Assembly: GCF_000252445.1 (NCBI RefSeq)
Contig: NC_017790.1
Span: forward strand, 2,276,501 to 2,340,500
Reading direction: 5' to 3'
DNA length: 64,000 nucleotides
Source of the DNA: Deinococcus gobiensis I-0
GTDB lineage: Bacteria; Deinococcota; Deinococci; Deinococcales; Deinococcaceae
Shown here: piece after piece, positions 44,087 through 55,323 of the stretch
Position numbering within the stretch: position 1 is the first letter of the stretch
Layout: every line of letters starts with the position of its first letter
The notes under the pieces: model-generated
Database searches by the model: none
What the model was told of the DNA's origin: nothing
What the model saw: only the letters and a program-made list of their open reading frames with translations
Program-made: the position numbers and the translations under genes

Positions 44087-44578
44087 ATGACCCCCACTTC
44101 TGCCTTCCGCGCCGCCATCGCCGCGCAGCTTCCCTCCGAGGCGGCGGTCGAGCGGTTGCTGGGCCACATGAGCGCGCAGGAGTGGCAGGAAGTGGGCAGC
44201 GTCTTCGCGGCGCGGCTGCCCGAGTTCGAGGTGGTCGTGGCCGTACCCGGCGCGCAGGAGCTGGCGTGGGCCGTGGCGCGGGCGCGCGGCGTGCCGGTGC
44301 TGGACGGCCCCTGGACGGGCGAGCCGGGCGCGCTGGCCCTGATCCTGACCCCTCAGCTGCGGCAGGGCGAGGCCGAGCGCAGCGCCGCCCTGGCCGCGCG
44401 CGCACAGGGCCTGTGTGTCGAGGTGGTGGCGGCCGCCGTCGAGCGCACCTCGCTGGGCGGCCGGCACCTGCTGGGGCAAGTGGGGATACGGGTCCGCGCC
44501 GCCCTGCAACTCGCCGACGCCCCCTGGGGCCTGCTCTTCGAGCGCCGCACCCCGGACCGCTGGTCCGCTGCGAGCTGA
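44087..44578 (+). CDS. Hypothetical protein, possibly a degenerate phosphoribosyltransferase-like fold
   Basis: 163 residues, cytoplasmic. EWQEVGSVFAARLPEFEVVVAVPGAQELAWAVARARGVPVLDGPWTG resembles the N-terminal half of PRTase-fold proteins (VVVVxxGGxxLAxxVAxxLGxPL). The PRPP-binding loop (VVDDVxTTG) expected next is absent: LALILTPQLRQGEAERSAALAARA is found instead. No family was recognised with certainty. TATGCT ends 7 nt before the ATG (leaderless), so it is likely expressed. Coding bias matches the genome. Confidence 0.55.
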   Translation: MTPTSAFRAAIAAQLPSEAAVERLLGHMSAQEWQEVGSVFAARLPEFEVVVAVPGAQELAWAVARARGVPVLDGPWTGEPGALALILTPQLRQGEAERSAALAARAQGLCVEVVAAAVERTSLGGRHLLGQVGIRVRAALQLADAPWGLLFERRTPDRWSAAS

Positions 44579-44783
44579 ACACGGCGCAGACCGGGGCCAC
44601 CGGGCGTGAACGGTCCGGCAGACTTTTCAGTGGGCACCACTGGGCCGGCCCTCATGCCCGGCACGTCGCCGGAACACGCCTAATCGCCCCGCCACCGGGG
44701 GACAGCAGCGGGCACTCCGCTCCATGGCGCGGTGTTCGCCCACTGCCACCCCGGAGGCCGTGACCCGGACCCCCGCTGCTGCG
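44579..44783. other. Intergenic region between convergent genes
   Basis: 205 bases without a supported gene, terminator or repeat. Confidence 0.4.
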
Positions 44784-45310
44784 CTAGGGCTGGCGGGCGG
44801 CGTACTCCTTCAGCGCCCGTTCCTCGGCCGGAATGCGGATGAGCAGCAGCAGCGCGGCATTGAGCAGCGTGAAGGCCAGGGCCGTGCGCCACGCCCCCAC
44901 CGCCAGCGGGGCCGAGGCGAGCTCCAGCGCCACGACGGCGTAGTTGGGATGAGGCAGCCAGCGGAAGGGCCCGCCCGTGACCCGCTGCCCCCCCGGCACG
45001 ATCAGGATGCGGGTGTTCCAGTAACGCCCCAGCGTCCGGATGACCCAGTACCGCAGCGGCTGCGCCAGCACGAACAGCAGCAGGGCAGGCAGGTTCACGC
45101 GGCCCCGCGACGCCCGGCCTTCCAACAGGAGGCTCAGCATCCAGGCGGGATGCAGCACGAAGAACAGCGAGTAGTGCTCGCGGCCATACTCGACCGCGCC
45201 CTGCTCGCGCGCCCAGCGTTCGTTGGCGCGGGCCACGCGCAGCTCCAGCACGCGCTGAACGGCGATGGACAGCACCAGCCAGGGGGCGGCGCGCCGGGCA
45301 GACCAGCCAC

Positions 45311-45314
<4 letters not shown>
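44784..45314 (-). CDS. Isoprenylcysteine carboxyl methyltransferase-like membrane protein
   Basis: 176 residues with four to five helices. The C-terminal half has the ICMT/PEMT-type pattern: LRYWVIRTLGRYWNTRILIVPGGQRVTGGPFRWLPHPNYAVVALELASAPL (RYWNTRI, GPFRWLPHPNY) and IPAEERALKEYAARQ (the ExxL...Y SAM-side motif). This group includes YpbQ-type proteins found near type III PKS genes. Methyl transfer to a lipophilic substrate is inferred. The GTG start overlaps the meaB stop (GTGA, 45311-45314). Confidence 0.78.
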
Positions 45315-46308
<994 letters not shown>

Positions 46309-46312
<4 letters not shown>

Positions 46313-46366
46313 GGCGTCGGCTCCCCTCGCGGGCGCGGGCAGGGTCTCATGGCGAGGGCCAGCCTA
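46309..46366 (-). promoter_or_regulatory. -10-like hexamer plus 13-codon mini-ORF overlapping the meaB start
   Basis: On the minus strand TAGGCT (46361-46366) is followed after 10 nt by ATG 46350. The ORF MRPCPRPRGEPTP stops at TGA 46309-46311, sharing GTGA with the meaB GTG start. The same arrangement precedes DUF1304; here the -10 spacing is slightly long for a strictly leaderless start. Confidence 0.4.
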
Positions 46367-46432
46367 GAGCATTTGTCCCGGGCGTGCGCGCCCGCCGTCC
46401 GGCCGGAAGAATCGCCCCCTGCCCCCGGCCGG

Positions 46433-47146
46433 TCAGGGGGCCTGGCCCAGCACGTCGTCGGCCTCGGTGGCGTGGGTCAGGTCCTCGAGGTGGGCGTCGT
46501 CGTTGAAGCCCAGCAGCGTGCCCCGGCTCGCGTCGAGCAACACACGGGTGATGCTGGTGTTCGTCACGCTCAGGCGTGCCCAGGCCCCCTCGGGGACGCC
46601 GCCCAGCGCCAGCCCGACCGCCACACGCACCACGCCGCCATGCGTGAAGACGAGCACCCGCTCGCCGGGGTGGCGCGCGCAGATCGCCCGCAGGGCCGCC
46701 CCGCTGCGCACCGAGAGGTCCTGCATGCTCTCGCCGCCGGGACGCCGGGTCCGCCAGGGGTCGGCGGCGAGGTCGCTGAGGTACTGCGCGTGCCGCTCGC
46801 GGATGTCGGCATAGACCAGTCCCGACAGCTCGCCCACGTCGATCTCGCGCAGCTCGGGTTCGAGGATGAGCTGGGGCGGGCCGCTGAGGCGCTCGGTCAC
46901 GGCCTGGGCGGTCTGCACGGCGCGCTGGAGATCGCTGGAATACACGGCGGCGAAGTTCAGGCCCGTCAGACGACCGGCGAGGCTGGCCGCCTGAAGCACC
47001 CCGACGTGCGAGAGCGGCACGTCGGTCTGGCCCTGGTAACGGCCCTCGATGTTCCAGGTGCTCTCGCCGTGACGCACCACCCACAGTTCGGTGGCCGTGG
47101 CGCGGTCGGGCGGGGTAAAGCCCATCGGCGCCAGGCGGCGACTCAA
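46433..47146 (-). CDS. Histidine phosphatase family protein
   Basis: 237 residues. ELWVVRHGESTWNIEGRYQGQTDVPLSHVGVLQAASLAGRL carries the RHG catalytic motif with TxWN, VYSSDLQRAVQTAQAV the arginine of the phosphate pocket, ELREIDVGELSGLVYADI the acid, and VLVFTHGGVVRVAVGLALGG the second His. Alpha-ribazole, sugar or nucleotide phosphatase activity cannot be told apart. It begins at TTG 47146, overlapping the purM stop (TTGA), or at ATG 47125, which has no visible ribosome site. Confidence 0.85.
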   Translation of the reverse strand: MSRRLAPMGFTPPDRATATELWVVRHGESTWNIEGRYQGQTDVPLSHVGVLQAASLAGRLTGLNFAAVYSSDLQRAVQTAQAVTERLSGPPQLILEPELREIDVGELSGLVYADIRERHAQYLSDLAADPWRTRRPGGESMQDLSVRSGAALRAICARHPGERVLVFTHGGVVRVAVGLALGGVPEGAWARLSVTNTSITRVLLDASRGTLLGFNDDAHLEDLTHATEADDVLGQAP

Positions 47147-48282
47147 GAACTCTCCCCGGCTCCGTGGTGCGGGCCAGTGGGCTGCGGGCCGCCGAAACTC
47201 ACGCCCTCGCCCCGGATCATCTCGCCGATCACCCAGGGCGACTCGCCGGCGGCGCGCAGGGCGGCCAGGGCCGCCTCACGCTGCGCGGCCGGCAGGATGA
47301 ACAGGAAGCCCACACCCATGTTCAGCGCCCGGAAGGCCTCGTGCCGCTCGGCGCCCGAGCGCGCCACGATGAGCTCGAACACGGGCGGCACGGTCCACGA
47401 GGCGGTGTCGATGCGCATGCCCACGCCCCCGGGGAATACGCGCGGCGGGTTGTCCACCAGGCCGCCCCCGGTGATGTGGGCCATGCCGCGCACGTCCACC
47501 CCGGCCGCCTCCAGCGCCGCGAAGGCGGGCAGGTAGCTGCGGTGGGGTACCGGCAGCACCTCGGCGAGAGTCTGCCCGCCCAGGTCCGCACGCGCTTCTT
47601 CCCAGTCAAGGTCGTCGAGGGCCAGCCGTGCCAGCGAGAAGCCGTTGGTGTGCAGGCCACTGCTGGGCAGGGCCACCACCACGTCGCCGGGTTCGATGCG
47701 CCGGCCGTCGATGAGGCGCGGGCGGTCCACGACGCCCACGATGGTCCCCACGATGTCCAGCTCGCCCTCGACGTACACGCCGGGCATCTCGGCGGTCTCG
47801 CCGCCCAGCAGGGCCACGCCCAGCGCCTCGCAGGCCCCGGCGGCGCCGGTCACGATCTCGGCGACCTTTTCGGGCGAGAGCCGGCCCATCGCCACATAGT
47901 CGAGGAAGAACAGCGGCCGGGCCCCCTGCACCAGGATGTCGTTCACGCAGTGGTTCACGATGTCGGCCCCCAGGCCCCCATAGCGCCCGGTGCGCACCGC
48001 GACCTTGGTCTTGGTGCCCACCCCGTCGGTCGAGGCGACGAGCACCGGCTCGGTCATGCCCGCGAACTCGGGCCGGAACAGGCCGCCGAAGCCCCCGAGC
48101 CCCCCCAGCACCTGCGGGGTATGCGTGCGGGCGACCGCGCCCTTCATGAGCGCGACGGCGCGGTGCCCCGCGTCGATGTCCACCCCGGCGCGCCGGTAGG
48201 CGGCCTCCTGCCGGGTTCCCGCGTCCCGGGTGCCGCGCACCTCTGCCGGGGCCGCGCCCGCGCCTGACTTGCTGTCCGTCAT
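47143..48282 (-). CDS. purM: Phosphoribosylformylglycinamidine cyclo-ligase (AIR synthase)
   Basis: A 379-residue ATP-dependent purine enzyme closing the imidazole ring of AIR. Signatures: YRRAGVDIDAGHRAVALMKGAV, LVASTDGVGTKTKVAVRTGRYGGLGADIVNHCVNDILVQGARPLFFLDYVAMG, ALGVALLGGETAEMPGVY, ALPSSGLHTNGFSLAR and HITGGGLVDNPPRVFPGG. I start at the ATG at 48282 with AGGAGG upstream, because the next in-frame start gives an unusual extension. It carries a polar N-terminal tail of about 25 residues before the core. Followed by the phosphatase gene. Confidence 0.93.
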   Translation of the reverse strand: MTDSKSGAGAAPAEVRGTRDAGTRQEAAYRRAGVDIDAGHRAVALMKGAVARTHTPQVLGGLGGFGGLFRPEFAGMTEPVLVASTDGVGTKTKVAVRTGRYGGLGADIVNHCVNDILVQGARPLFFLDYVAMGRLSPEKVAEIVTGAAGACEALGVALLGGETAEMPGVYVEGELDIVGTIVGVVDRPRLIDGRRIEPGDVVVALPSSGLHTNGFSLARLALDDLDWEEARADLGGQTLAEVLPVPHRSYLPAFAALEAAGVDVRGMAHITGGGLVDNPPRVFPGGVGMRIDTASWTVPPVFELIVARSGAERHEAFRALNMGVGFLFILPAAQREAALAALRAAGESPWVIGEMIRGEGVSFGGPQPTGPHHGAGESS

Positions 48283-48390
48283 GTGCCCTGTTCCTCCTGC
48301 GCCCACTGTGGGCAGACTCTGGCGGGCAGTGTAGCCCGGGCGGTGCGGGGGGTGCGGCCCGCCGTCCAGCCTGCCCGTCCGGGCTGGCCC

Positions 48391-49158
48391 CTACTCGCCG
48401 GCCGGGGGCGGCGGCGCGGGCACGGGGCCGGCGGCGCCCGCCTCGGCCATAGGCGCGGTCCCGGTCCCCACCTCGGCCCTGCGCCGCGCCGACCACCAGC
48501 GCCACAGCGCGAACAGGCCCACCGCCAGCGACAGCAGCCCCAGTCCCCAGACCATGCGCTGCGCCGAGTTGCTGAGCCACACGACGAGGGCCGTGACCGG
48601 CAGCGCCCCCGCCGCGTTGGCGAGCACGAAAGCCCGGAAAGGGATGCGGACGGTCCCCGCCACGAGGTTCATGGCGTCGGCGCTCAAGATGGGCATCAGC
48701 CGGACCATCAGCACGCCCTGGACCCCGTATTTCTGGGCGAAGTCGTAGGCGGTGCGCCGCGCCTTCTCGCCGGCCAGCAGCCGCACGAGCGAGTCGCCCA
48801 CCGTGCGCCCCAGCCAGTAGCCTGCCGCCGCGCCCAGCAGCGTGCCCGCATACACGATGAAAAAGCCCTCGACCGGTCCGTAGGCGCGCGCGGTGACGGC
48901 CGTCATGACCAGCGAGGGCAGCACCGGCACGACCGCCTGAAGCACGAAGCCCGCGATCAGGGCCAGCGGCCCCGCCCAGCCCAGCGTCTCGACGAAGGCG
49001 CGCGTGACCGCCGGGTCGCTGGAGGTCAGGGCGTGGTAGGCGCGCACCAGGAACTCGCGCACGTCCGGCAGCAGCCCGAGCAGGGCGAACAGGCCGGCGA
49101 CGACCCCGAAGATCAGCCAGCGCAGATACCGGGGCGGCGAGGAAGCGGCAGCAGACAT
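48391..49158 (-). CDS. TVP38/TMEM64 (DedA/SNARE-associated) family membrane protein
   Basis: 255 residues, about six helices. The VTT domain core is evident: ALIAGFVLQAVVPVLPSLVMTAVTARAYGPVEGFFIVYAGTLLGAAAGYWLGRTVGDSLVRLL and YDFAQKYGVQGVLMVRLMPILSADAMNLVAGTVRIPFRAFVLANAAGALP (the F/Y-x-R-x-x-P-xx-xxD-xxN-xxAG motif). Related proteins are lipid scramblases or transporters of envelope precursors. A Pro/Ala-rich cytoplasmic tail ends it. TAGACT ends 8 nt before the ATG (leaderless). Confidence 0.85.
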   Translation of the reverse strand: MSAAASSPPRYLRWLIFGVVAGLFALLGLLPDVREFLVRAYHALTSSDPAVTRAFVETLGWAGPLALIAGFVLQAVVPVLPSLVMTAVTARAYGPVEGFFIVYAGTLLGAAAGYWLGRTVGDSLVRLLAGEKARRTAYDFAQKYGVQGVLMVRLMPILSADAMNLVAGTVRIPFRAFVLANAAGALPVTALVVWLSNSAQRMVWGLGLLSLAVGLFALWRWWSARRRAEVGTGTAPMAEAGAAGPVPAPPPPAGE

Positions 49159-49257
49159 GCGCCCACAGTCTAGGGAAGCGGCGCGTGAGTTGCGTCCCCC
49201 TGAAGATGGAGGTTTCGCCCCACCCCCGCCGCCCCCCCCAGCGTAGACTGCCCGGCG

Positions 49258-50247
49258 ATGCGCCCCGAACTGCTTGAACGCGTGCTGTCGCTGCTGCCGG
49301 AGGCCGGCCCCCACCCGGAGCTGGCCCGTTTCTACGAGATGCTGCGCGACTACCCCCGGCGCGGCGGCAAGGGCCTGCGCTCGGAACTGCTGCTCGCGGG
49401 CGCGCGGGCCTACGGCGTGCGCGAGGGCACCCCGCAGTGGGAGAGTGCCCTGTGGCTGGCCGCCGGGGTCGAGCTGTTCCAGAACTGGGTGCTGATCCAC
49501 GACGACATCGAGGACGATTCGGAAGAGCGCCGGGGCCGGCCGGCCCTGCACCGCCTGCACGGCGTCGCCCTGGCGATCAACGCCGGGGACGCCCTGCACG
49601 CCTACATGTGGGCGGCGGTGGCCCGCGCGGGGGTGCCCGGGGCCCACGAGGAATTCCTGGCGATGGTCCACCGCACCGCCGAGGGCCAGCACCTCGACCT
49701 CGCCTGGGTGGCCGGGCGCGAGTGGGGCCTGACCGAACACGACTACCTCCAGATGGTCGGCCTGAAGACCGCGTACTACACGGTGATCGTGCCGCTGCGG
49801 CTGGGGGCGCTGGTGGCCGGGGCGCAGCCGCCCGAGACGCTGACCCCCGCCGGGCTGGCGCTGGGCACCGCCTTCCAGATCCGCGACGACGTGCTCAACC
49901 TCGCGGGCGACGCCGCCAAGTACGGCAAGGAGATCGCCGGGGACCTGCTGGAGGGCAAGCGCACCCTCATCGTGCTGCACTGGCTGGGCCAGGCCCCCGA
50001 GGACCAGATCGCGGTCTTTCTGGACCAGATGCGCCGGGAACGCCCCGACAAGGACCCGGAGGTCGTCGCGCAGATTCACGGCTGGCTGCTGGAGAGCGGC
50101 AGCGTGGACTATGCCCAGCGCGCCGCCCAGGCCCAGGCCGAGACGGGCCTGAAGCTGCTGGGCGACGTACTCGGGGCCGCTCCGGAACGCGAGGCCGCCC
50201 GCGCCCTGCTGGGCCGCGTGCGCGAACTGGCGACCCGCGAGGCCTGA
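49258..50247 (+). CDS. Polyprenyl synthetase (GGPP/oligoprenyl diphosphate synthase-like)
   Basis: A 329-residue all-helical prenyltransferase. YPRRGGKGLRSELLLAGARAYG is the substrate Lys/Arg region, LIHDDIEDDSEERRGRPALHRLHG the first Asp-rich motif (DDIED), and FQIRDDVLNLAGDAAKYGKEIAGDLLEGKRTLIVLHWL the second, where the third Asp of DDxxD is an Asn. Such enzymes elongate IPP/DMAPP to C20 or longer chains for carotenoids, quinones or carrier lipids; fni 3 kb away supplies the isomers. TAGACT ends 8 nt before the ATG (leaderless). Confidence 0.88.
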   Translation: MRPELLERVLSLLPEAGPHPELARFYEMLRDYPRRGGKGLRSELLLAGARAYGVREGTPQWESALWLAAGVELFQNWVLIHDDIEDDSEERRGRPALHRLHGVALAINAGDALHAYMWAAVARAGVPGAHEEFLAMVHRTAEGQHLDLAWVAGREWGLTEHDYLQMVGLKTAYYTVIVPLRLGALVAGAQPPETLTPAGLALGTAFQIRDDVLNLAGDAAKYGKEIAGDLLEGKRTLIVLHWLGQAPEDQIAVFLDQMRRERPDKDPEVVAQIHGWLLESGSVDYAQRAAQAQAETGLKLLGDVLGAAPEREAARALLGRVRELATREA

Positions 50248-50257
50248 GAAACGGGCT

Positions 50258-51097
50258 TTACTTCACCAGGTCGAGCGCCGCGTCGGCGAAGCGCGCGAAG
50301 CAGGCGTTCAGTTCCTGGAGGGCCCCCTCGCGCAGCACCGACCACTCGGCGTAATACAGCGCCACGTTCACCTCCAGCCCGAAGGCCGGAATACCGGTGC
50401 GGGCGTGGTGCGCCGCGCTGAGGGTGTCGGTCGTCCAGGGGTCGCCCACCGCCACGCGGCGGTACGTGCCGCCCAGCACCGGAGCGAAGGCGGCCTCGCA
50501 GGCGTCGCGCAGCGCGGCCCACTTCTCGCGCGGAAAGGTCGGCGTGGCCTCGGTGCCCAGCATGAGCGTCAGGGCGGGGCGGGGGGTGCCGGTGTCGGGC
50601 CCCAGCGCGGGGCCGCGCTCGGCCATGCTGTGGCCCACGATCATCAGGCGCGCGCCCTTCAGCTCGGCGCGCACCTGGGCGTCGAAGGCGTCCCAGATGC
50701 GCCGCAGCCGCGCCTCGCGCAGCTCGGGGGTCAGGGTGAAGCCCGCCGGGTACAGCGGGTTGCGGCCGAAATCCATGACCTTGAGCACGCCGTTGTCGTC
50801 CGTGTCGTCCCGCTCGCGGTTCAGGTCGGCGGCGAAGCGGCTCCAGGGGGCCTGCAAAAAGCGCGCGCCCGGCACGGCGTAGATCAGCTCGGTGTAGGGA
50901 TCGCCCTCGAAAAATACCCGGCGCAGGAACTCCTCGCGCTTGCGGGCGTCGAACACGTCGTCGCCCAGCATGTCGCGCAGCACGTCGGCCGGCACCTGTC
51001 CGGAGGGATGCGGCGCCAGCACGAGCAGGGCGTCGCGGGCGCTGGAGAGCGTGGCGCCGGAGGGGTCGGCGCTGGAGCTGACGCTGGGGGCGGTCAT
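50258..51097 (-). CDS. N-formylglutamate amidohydrolase family protein
   Basis: 279 residues. ALLVLAPHPSGQVPADVL, DLNRERDD (zinc/acid region), LMIVGHSMAERGPALGP and GIPAFGLEVNVALYYAE match the FGase/HutG2-like amidohydrolases, which release formate or similar acyl groups from amino-acid amides; the true substrate here is not known. No signal peptide. I start at the ATG at 51097, where TATGCT ends 7 nt upstream (leaderless). It is divergent from recF. Confidence 0.82.
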   Translation of the reverse strand: MTAPSVSSSADPSGATLSSARDALLVLAPHPSGQVPADVLRDMLGDDVFDARKREEFLRRVFFEGDPYTELIYAVPGARFLQAPWSRFAADLNRERDDTDDNGVLKVMDFGRNPLYPAGFTLTPELREARLRRIWDAFDAQVRAELKGARLMIVGHSMAERGPALGPDTGTPRPALTLMLGTEATPTFPREKWAALRDACEAAFAPVLGGTYRRVAVGDPWTTDTLSAAHHARTGIPAFGLEVNVALYYAEWSVLREGALQELNACFARFADAALDLVK

Positions 51098-51177
51098 GCG
51101 GGGCAGCATATCGGAGCCCCGGAGCGTCTTCATCCCGGCCACAGTCCCGCTGCCTGGGGCGACATACAATCGGGGGC

Positions 51178-52235
<1,058 letters not shown>

Positions 52236-52239
<4 letters not shown>

Positions 52240-53153
52240 CCCGGCGGCGCCTGGGCGGGCCGCGCGGGCTCTCGGAACTCATGGGCGCGACGCTGGGCAC
52301 CGCCAAGCTGGCGCGCGGGGTGGGACGGGCGCGGGCGCTGCTGCTGTGGCCGCAGGCGGTCGGCCCCGAGATCGCGCGCATGACCCGGCCCCGCTCGCAG
52401 CAGGGCGGCACCCTGTACGTCGAGGTGCGCGACTCGACGACCGCGCACCACCTCACCATGCAGCGCCACCATTTTCTCAAGCGGCTGAACGCGATGCTGG
52501 CCGAGGGGAACGGCCGACCCGAGGACGCCGTGCGCGAGCTGCGCTTCAGCGTGGGCACGGTGCGCGCCCCCGAAAACACGCCGCGCGCCGCGCCGCTGCC
52601 CGCCCCCGACCGCGCGCGCGCCCGGCAGCTCGTGCAGGAGGTGGCCGACCCCGAGCTGAGGCAGGCCGCCCTGCGCGCCGCCGAGGCCGTGACCCGCGCG
52701 CGGCGCTGGCGCGAGGAGCAGGGCTGGCGACCGTGCCCGGTGTGCGGCGAGCGTTGCCCCGCGCCCACCCGCCTGCCCGGTGAGGCCCCGCCGCCCGAGG
52801 CGCCGCCCTGCCGCGCCTGCGCCCTGACGCTGGAAGACCCCAACGTGCGCCGCGCCGCGCGGGTGGTGGCCCGCACGCCCGAACGCCTGGACGCCCTGGA
52901 GACGACCCTGGGCGGCAGCGGACGGCTCGCGGCGCGCCACCTCGCGCTGGAACTGCTGGACGACCAGCTCGGGCTGCTGGCCCTGGAGTGCGTGCGCAGC
53001 GGCGGCGAGAACAACTACCTGAGCTTCCTGCGCGCCCAGGCCGAGACCTACCTGATGCTCAAGCTGGGCAAGGCCAGGGGCGACCTGCGCCGCGCCGACC
53101 ACGCCGCGCTGCCCGAGCGGGTGCGCCAGGTGCTCGCGGCGGGGCAGCCATGA
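52236..53153 (+). CDS. dciA: DciA-like (DUF721) helicase loader with C-terminal zinc-ribbon extension
   Basis: A 305-residue protein whose first 120 residues are a DUF721/DciA domain (LSELMGATLGTAKLARGVGRARALLLWPQAVGPEIARMTRPRSQQGGTLYVEVRDSTTAHHLTMQRHHFLKRLN), implicated in loading the DnaB helicase. Downstream lies CPVCGERC...PCRAC, a probable zinc ribbon, and a helical tail. Typical DciA proteins are about half this size, so the extension is unusual. It overlaps recF (ATGA 52236-52239) and is followed by fni with another ATGA. Confidence 0.8.
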
Positions 53154-54181
53154 CCCGTTCCCCGGCCGCGCCCACCCCACACGACATCGCCGAGCGCAAG
53201 CTGCGTCACCTCGACGCCTGCCTCGACCCGCGCAGCCAGTACCAGACGCTCCGCACCGGCCTGGAGACGGTGCCCTGGCCCTACCGGGCACTGCCGGAGC
53301 GCGACCTGGACGCCGTGGACCTCTCCACGACCTTCCTGGGCCGCCGCCTGAGCGCCCCGGTCCTGGTCGGCGCGATGACGGGCGGGGCCGAGCGCGCCGG
53401 GCGCATCAACTTCAACCTCGCGCGCGCGGCGGGGCGCCTCGGGCTGGGGATGATGCTCGGCTCGCAGCGCGTGATGCTGGAGCGCCCGGAAGCCCGGGCC
53501 ACCTTCGCCGTGCGGGACGTGGCCCCCGACATCCTGCTCGTGGGGAACCTGGGCGCGGCGCAGTTCGGGCTGGGCTACGGCCCCGCCGAGGCGACGCGGG
53601 CGGTGCGCGAGATCGGGGCCGACGCCCTGGCGATCCATGTCAATCCGCTGCAGGAGGCCCTGCAACCCGGCGGCGACACGCGCTGGGCGGGCCTCGCGGC
53701 GCGGCTGGCCGAGGTGGTGCCGGCGCTGGACTTTCCGGCGGTCCTCAAGGAGGTCGGGCACGGCCTGGACGCCGCGACCCTGCGCGCGGTGGCGGGCGCG
53801 GGCTTCGCCGCCTACGACGTGGCCGGGGCCGGCGGCACGAGCTGGGCGCGCGTCGAGCAGCTCGTCCACCGGGGCGAGGTGCTCAGCCCGGACCTGTGCG
53901 ACCTCGGCGTGCCCACCGCCCAGGCCCTGCGGGACGCCCGGCAGGCCGCGCCGCACGTGCCCCTGATCGCCTCGGGCGGTATCCGCACCGGCCTGGACGC
54001 CGCGCGCGCGCTGGCGCTGGGTGCCCAGGTGGTCGCGGTGGCCCGCCCCCTGCTGGAGCCCGCCCTGGAGAGCAGCGAGGCCGCCGAGGCGTGGCTGGAG
54101 AACTTCGTGCGGGAGCTGCGCGTGGCCCTGTTCGTCGGGGGCTACGGCGGCGTGGAGGAAGTCCGGGGCAGCCAGCCGTAG
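53150..54181 (+). CDS. fni: Type 2 isopentenyl-diphosphate isomerase
   Basis: A 343-residue FMN-dependent TIM-barrel enzyme interconverting IPP and DMAPP. AERKLRHLDACLDPRSQYQT, FLGRRLSAPVLVGAMTGGAERAGRINFNLARAAGRLGLGMMLGSQRVMLE, HVNPLQEALQPGGD, KEVGHGL, DVAGAGGTSWARVE and IASGGIRTGLDAARALALGA are the family signatures (MTGG, GSQ, GGT-W, ASGG). Not related to type 1 Idi. Co-translated with the dciA-like gene through ATGA; provides isoprene units for the nearby prenyl synthase. Confidence 0.93.
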   Translation: MTRSPAAPTPHDIAERKLRHLDACLDPRSQYQTLRTGLETVPWPYRALPERDLDAVDLSTTFLGRRLSAPVLVGAMTGGAERAGRINFNLARAAGRLGLGMMLGSQRVMLERPEARATFAVRDVAPDILLVGNLGAAQFGLGYGPAEATRAVREIGADALAIHVNPLQEALQPGGDTRWAGLAARLAEVVPALDFPAVLKEVGHGLDAATLRAVAGAGFAAYDVAGAGGTSWARVEQLVHRGEVLSPDLCDLGVPTAQALRDARQAAPHVPLIASGGIRTGLDAARALALGAQVVAVARPLLEPALESSEAAEAWLENFVRELRVALFVGGYGGVEEVRGSQP

Positions 54182-54199
54182 CGTGACGAACGGAAAACC

Positions 54200-55273
54200 T
54201 TAGCCTTCCGCCCCCTCCTCCCCCATCCGGCGCTCGACGCGCGCGCCCAGGCCGGTCAGCACCTCGTATTCGATGGTGTCGCCCCAGGCGGCCACCTCGC
54301 TCACGGTGATGTCGCCGTCGCCCCACAGCTCGGCCCAGTCGCCCGGCCCTACGTCCAGGCCCGTCACGTCCACCATCATCTGGTCCATGCAGATGCGGCC
54401 CAGCACCGGCCGCCGCTCGCCGCCGATCAGGACGCTGGCCTTGAGGGTCGCGTTGCGCGGATAGCCGTCGGCGTAGCCCATGCCGACCACGGCGACCTCG
54501 GTGTCCTGCGGGGCCCGCCACAGCGCCCCGTAGCTGACTCCCTCGCCCGCCCGGACGGTGTGGCGCTGGTTGACACGGGCGCGCAGGGTCTGGACGGGCC
54601 GCAGCCCGGCCGCCGCGCGCAGGTGCGGCGGCGCGAACCCGTAGGCCGCCAGCCCCGGCCGCGCCAGCGCCATGCCCGGCAGCGCCCCGAAGCTCAGGAC
54701 GCCGCCGCCGTTCGCTGCGTGGGCCAACAGCGGCGGCAGCTCGGCCAGCACGGCCTGAAAGCGGGCGAACTGCTCGCGGGCATAGCTCAGGTCCGGCTCG
54801 TCAGCAATCGCGAAGTGGGTGTAGGCCCCTTCCAGCAGCCCGCGCTCGGCCAGCAGGCGGCCCACCGCGACGGCCTCCTCGGGGCGCGCGCCCAGGCGGT
54901 TCATGCCGGTGTCCACCTTCAGGTGCGCGCGGGCGTGGGGGGGCAGCGCCCCGGCCTCGGCCAGCGAGGCGACCGGCAACCGCACCCCCAGGTCGGCCAG
55001 CGGCCCGACCTCCTCGGGGGCGGCGGGGCTGAGAAGCACGACCGGGCGGCCCAGGTCCAGCCGCGCGAGGCGTTCGGCCTCGATGGGGGTCGCCACCGCC
55101 AGCCCCCACACGTCCGGGTGCCGGGCCGCCACGCGGGCCACCAGGTCCAGCCCGTGCCCGTAGGCCTCGGCCTTGACCGGCAGCAGCAGCGCGGCCCCGG
55201 CGCGGCGCGACAGGGCGCGCAGGTTGGCGTTCAGGGCGGCTTCGGAGAGGTGGGCGACGGCGCGGGCCAGCAT
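54200..55273 (-). CDS. alr: Alanine racemase
   Basis: A 357-residue PLP enzyme making D-alanine for peptidoglycan. LLPVKAEAYGHGLDLVAR is the PLP-Lys motif (VKA(N/E)AYGHG), HLKVDTGMNRLGARPEEA and THFAIADEPDLSY follow, and VSYGALWRAPQDTEVAVVGMGYADGYPR holds the catalytic Tyr region (SYG). GRICMDQMMVDVTGL completes the second domain. TATCCT ends 7 nt before the ATG (leaderless). Convergent with fni. Confidence 0.93.
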   Translation of the reverse strand: MLARAVAHLSEAALNANLRALSRRAGAALLLPVKAEAYGHGLDLVARVAARHPDVWGLAVATPIEAERLARLDLGRPVVLLSPAAPEEVGPLADLGVRLPVASLAEAGALPPHARAHLKVDTGMNRLGARPEEAVAVGRLLAERGLLEGAYTHFAIADEPDLSYAREQFARFQAVLAELPPLLAHAANGGGVLSFGALPGMALARPGLAAYGFAPPHLRAAAGLRPVQTLRARVNQRHTVRAGEGVSYGALWRAPQDTEVAVVGMGYADGYPRNATLKASVLIGGERRPVLGRICMDQMMVDVTGLDVGPGDWAELWGDGDITVSEVAAWGDTIEYEVLTGLGARVERRMGEEGAEG

Positions 55274-55323
55274 GGTGCCCAGGATAGGCCCGCGCCCGGC
55301 AGGCGCCCTCGCCCTGTCTGTCC

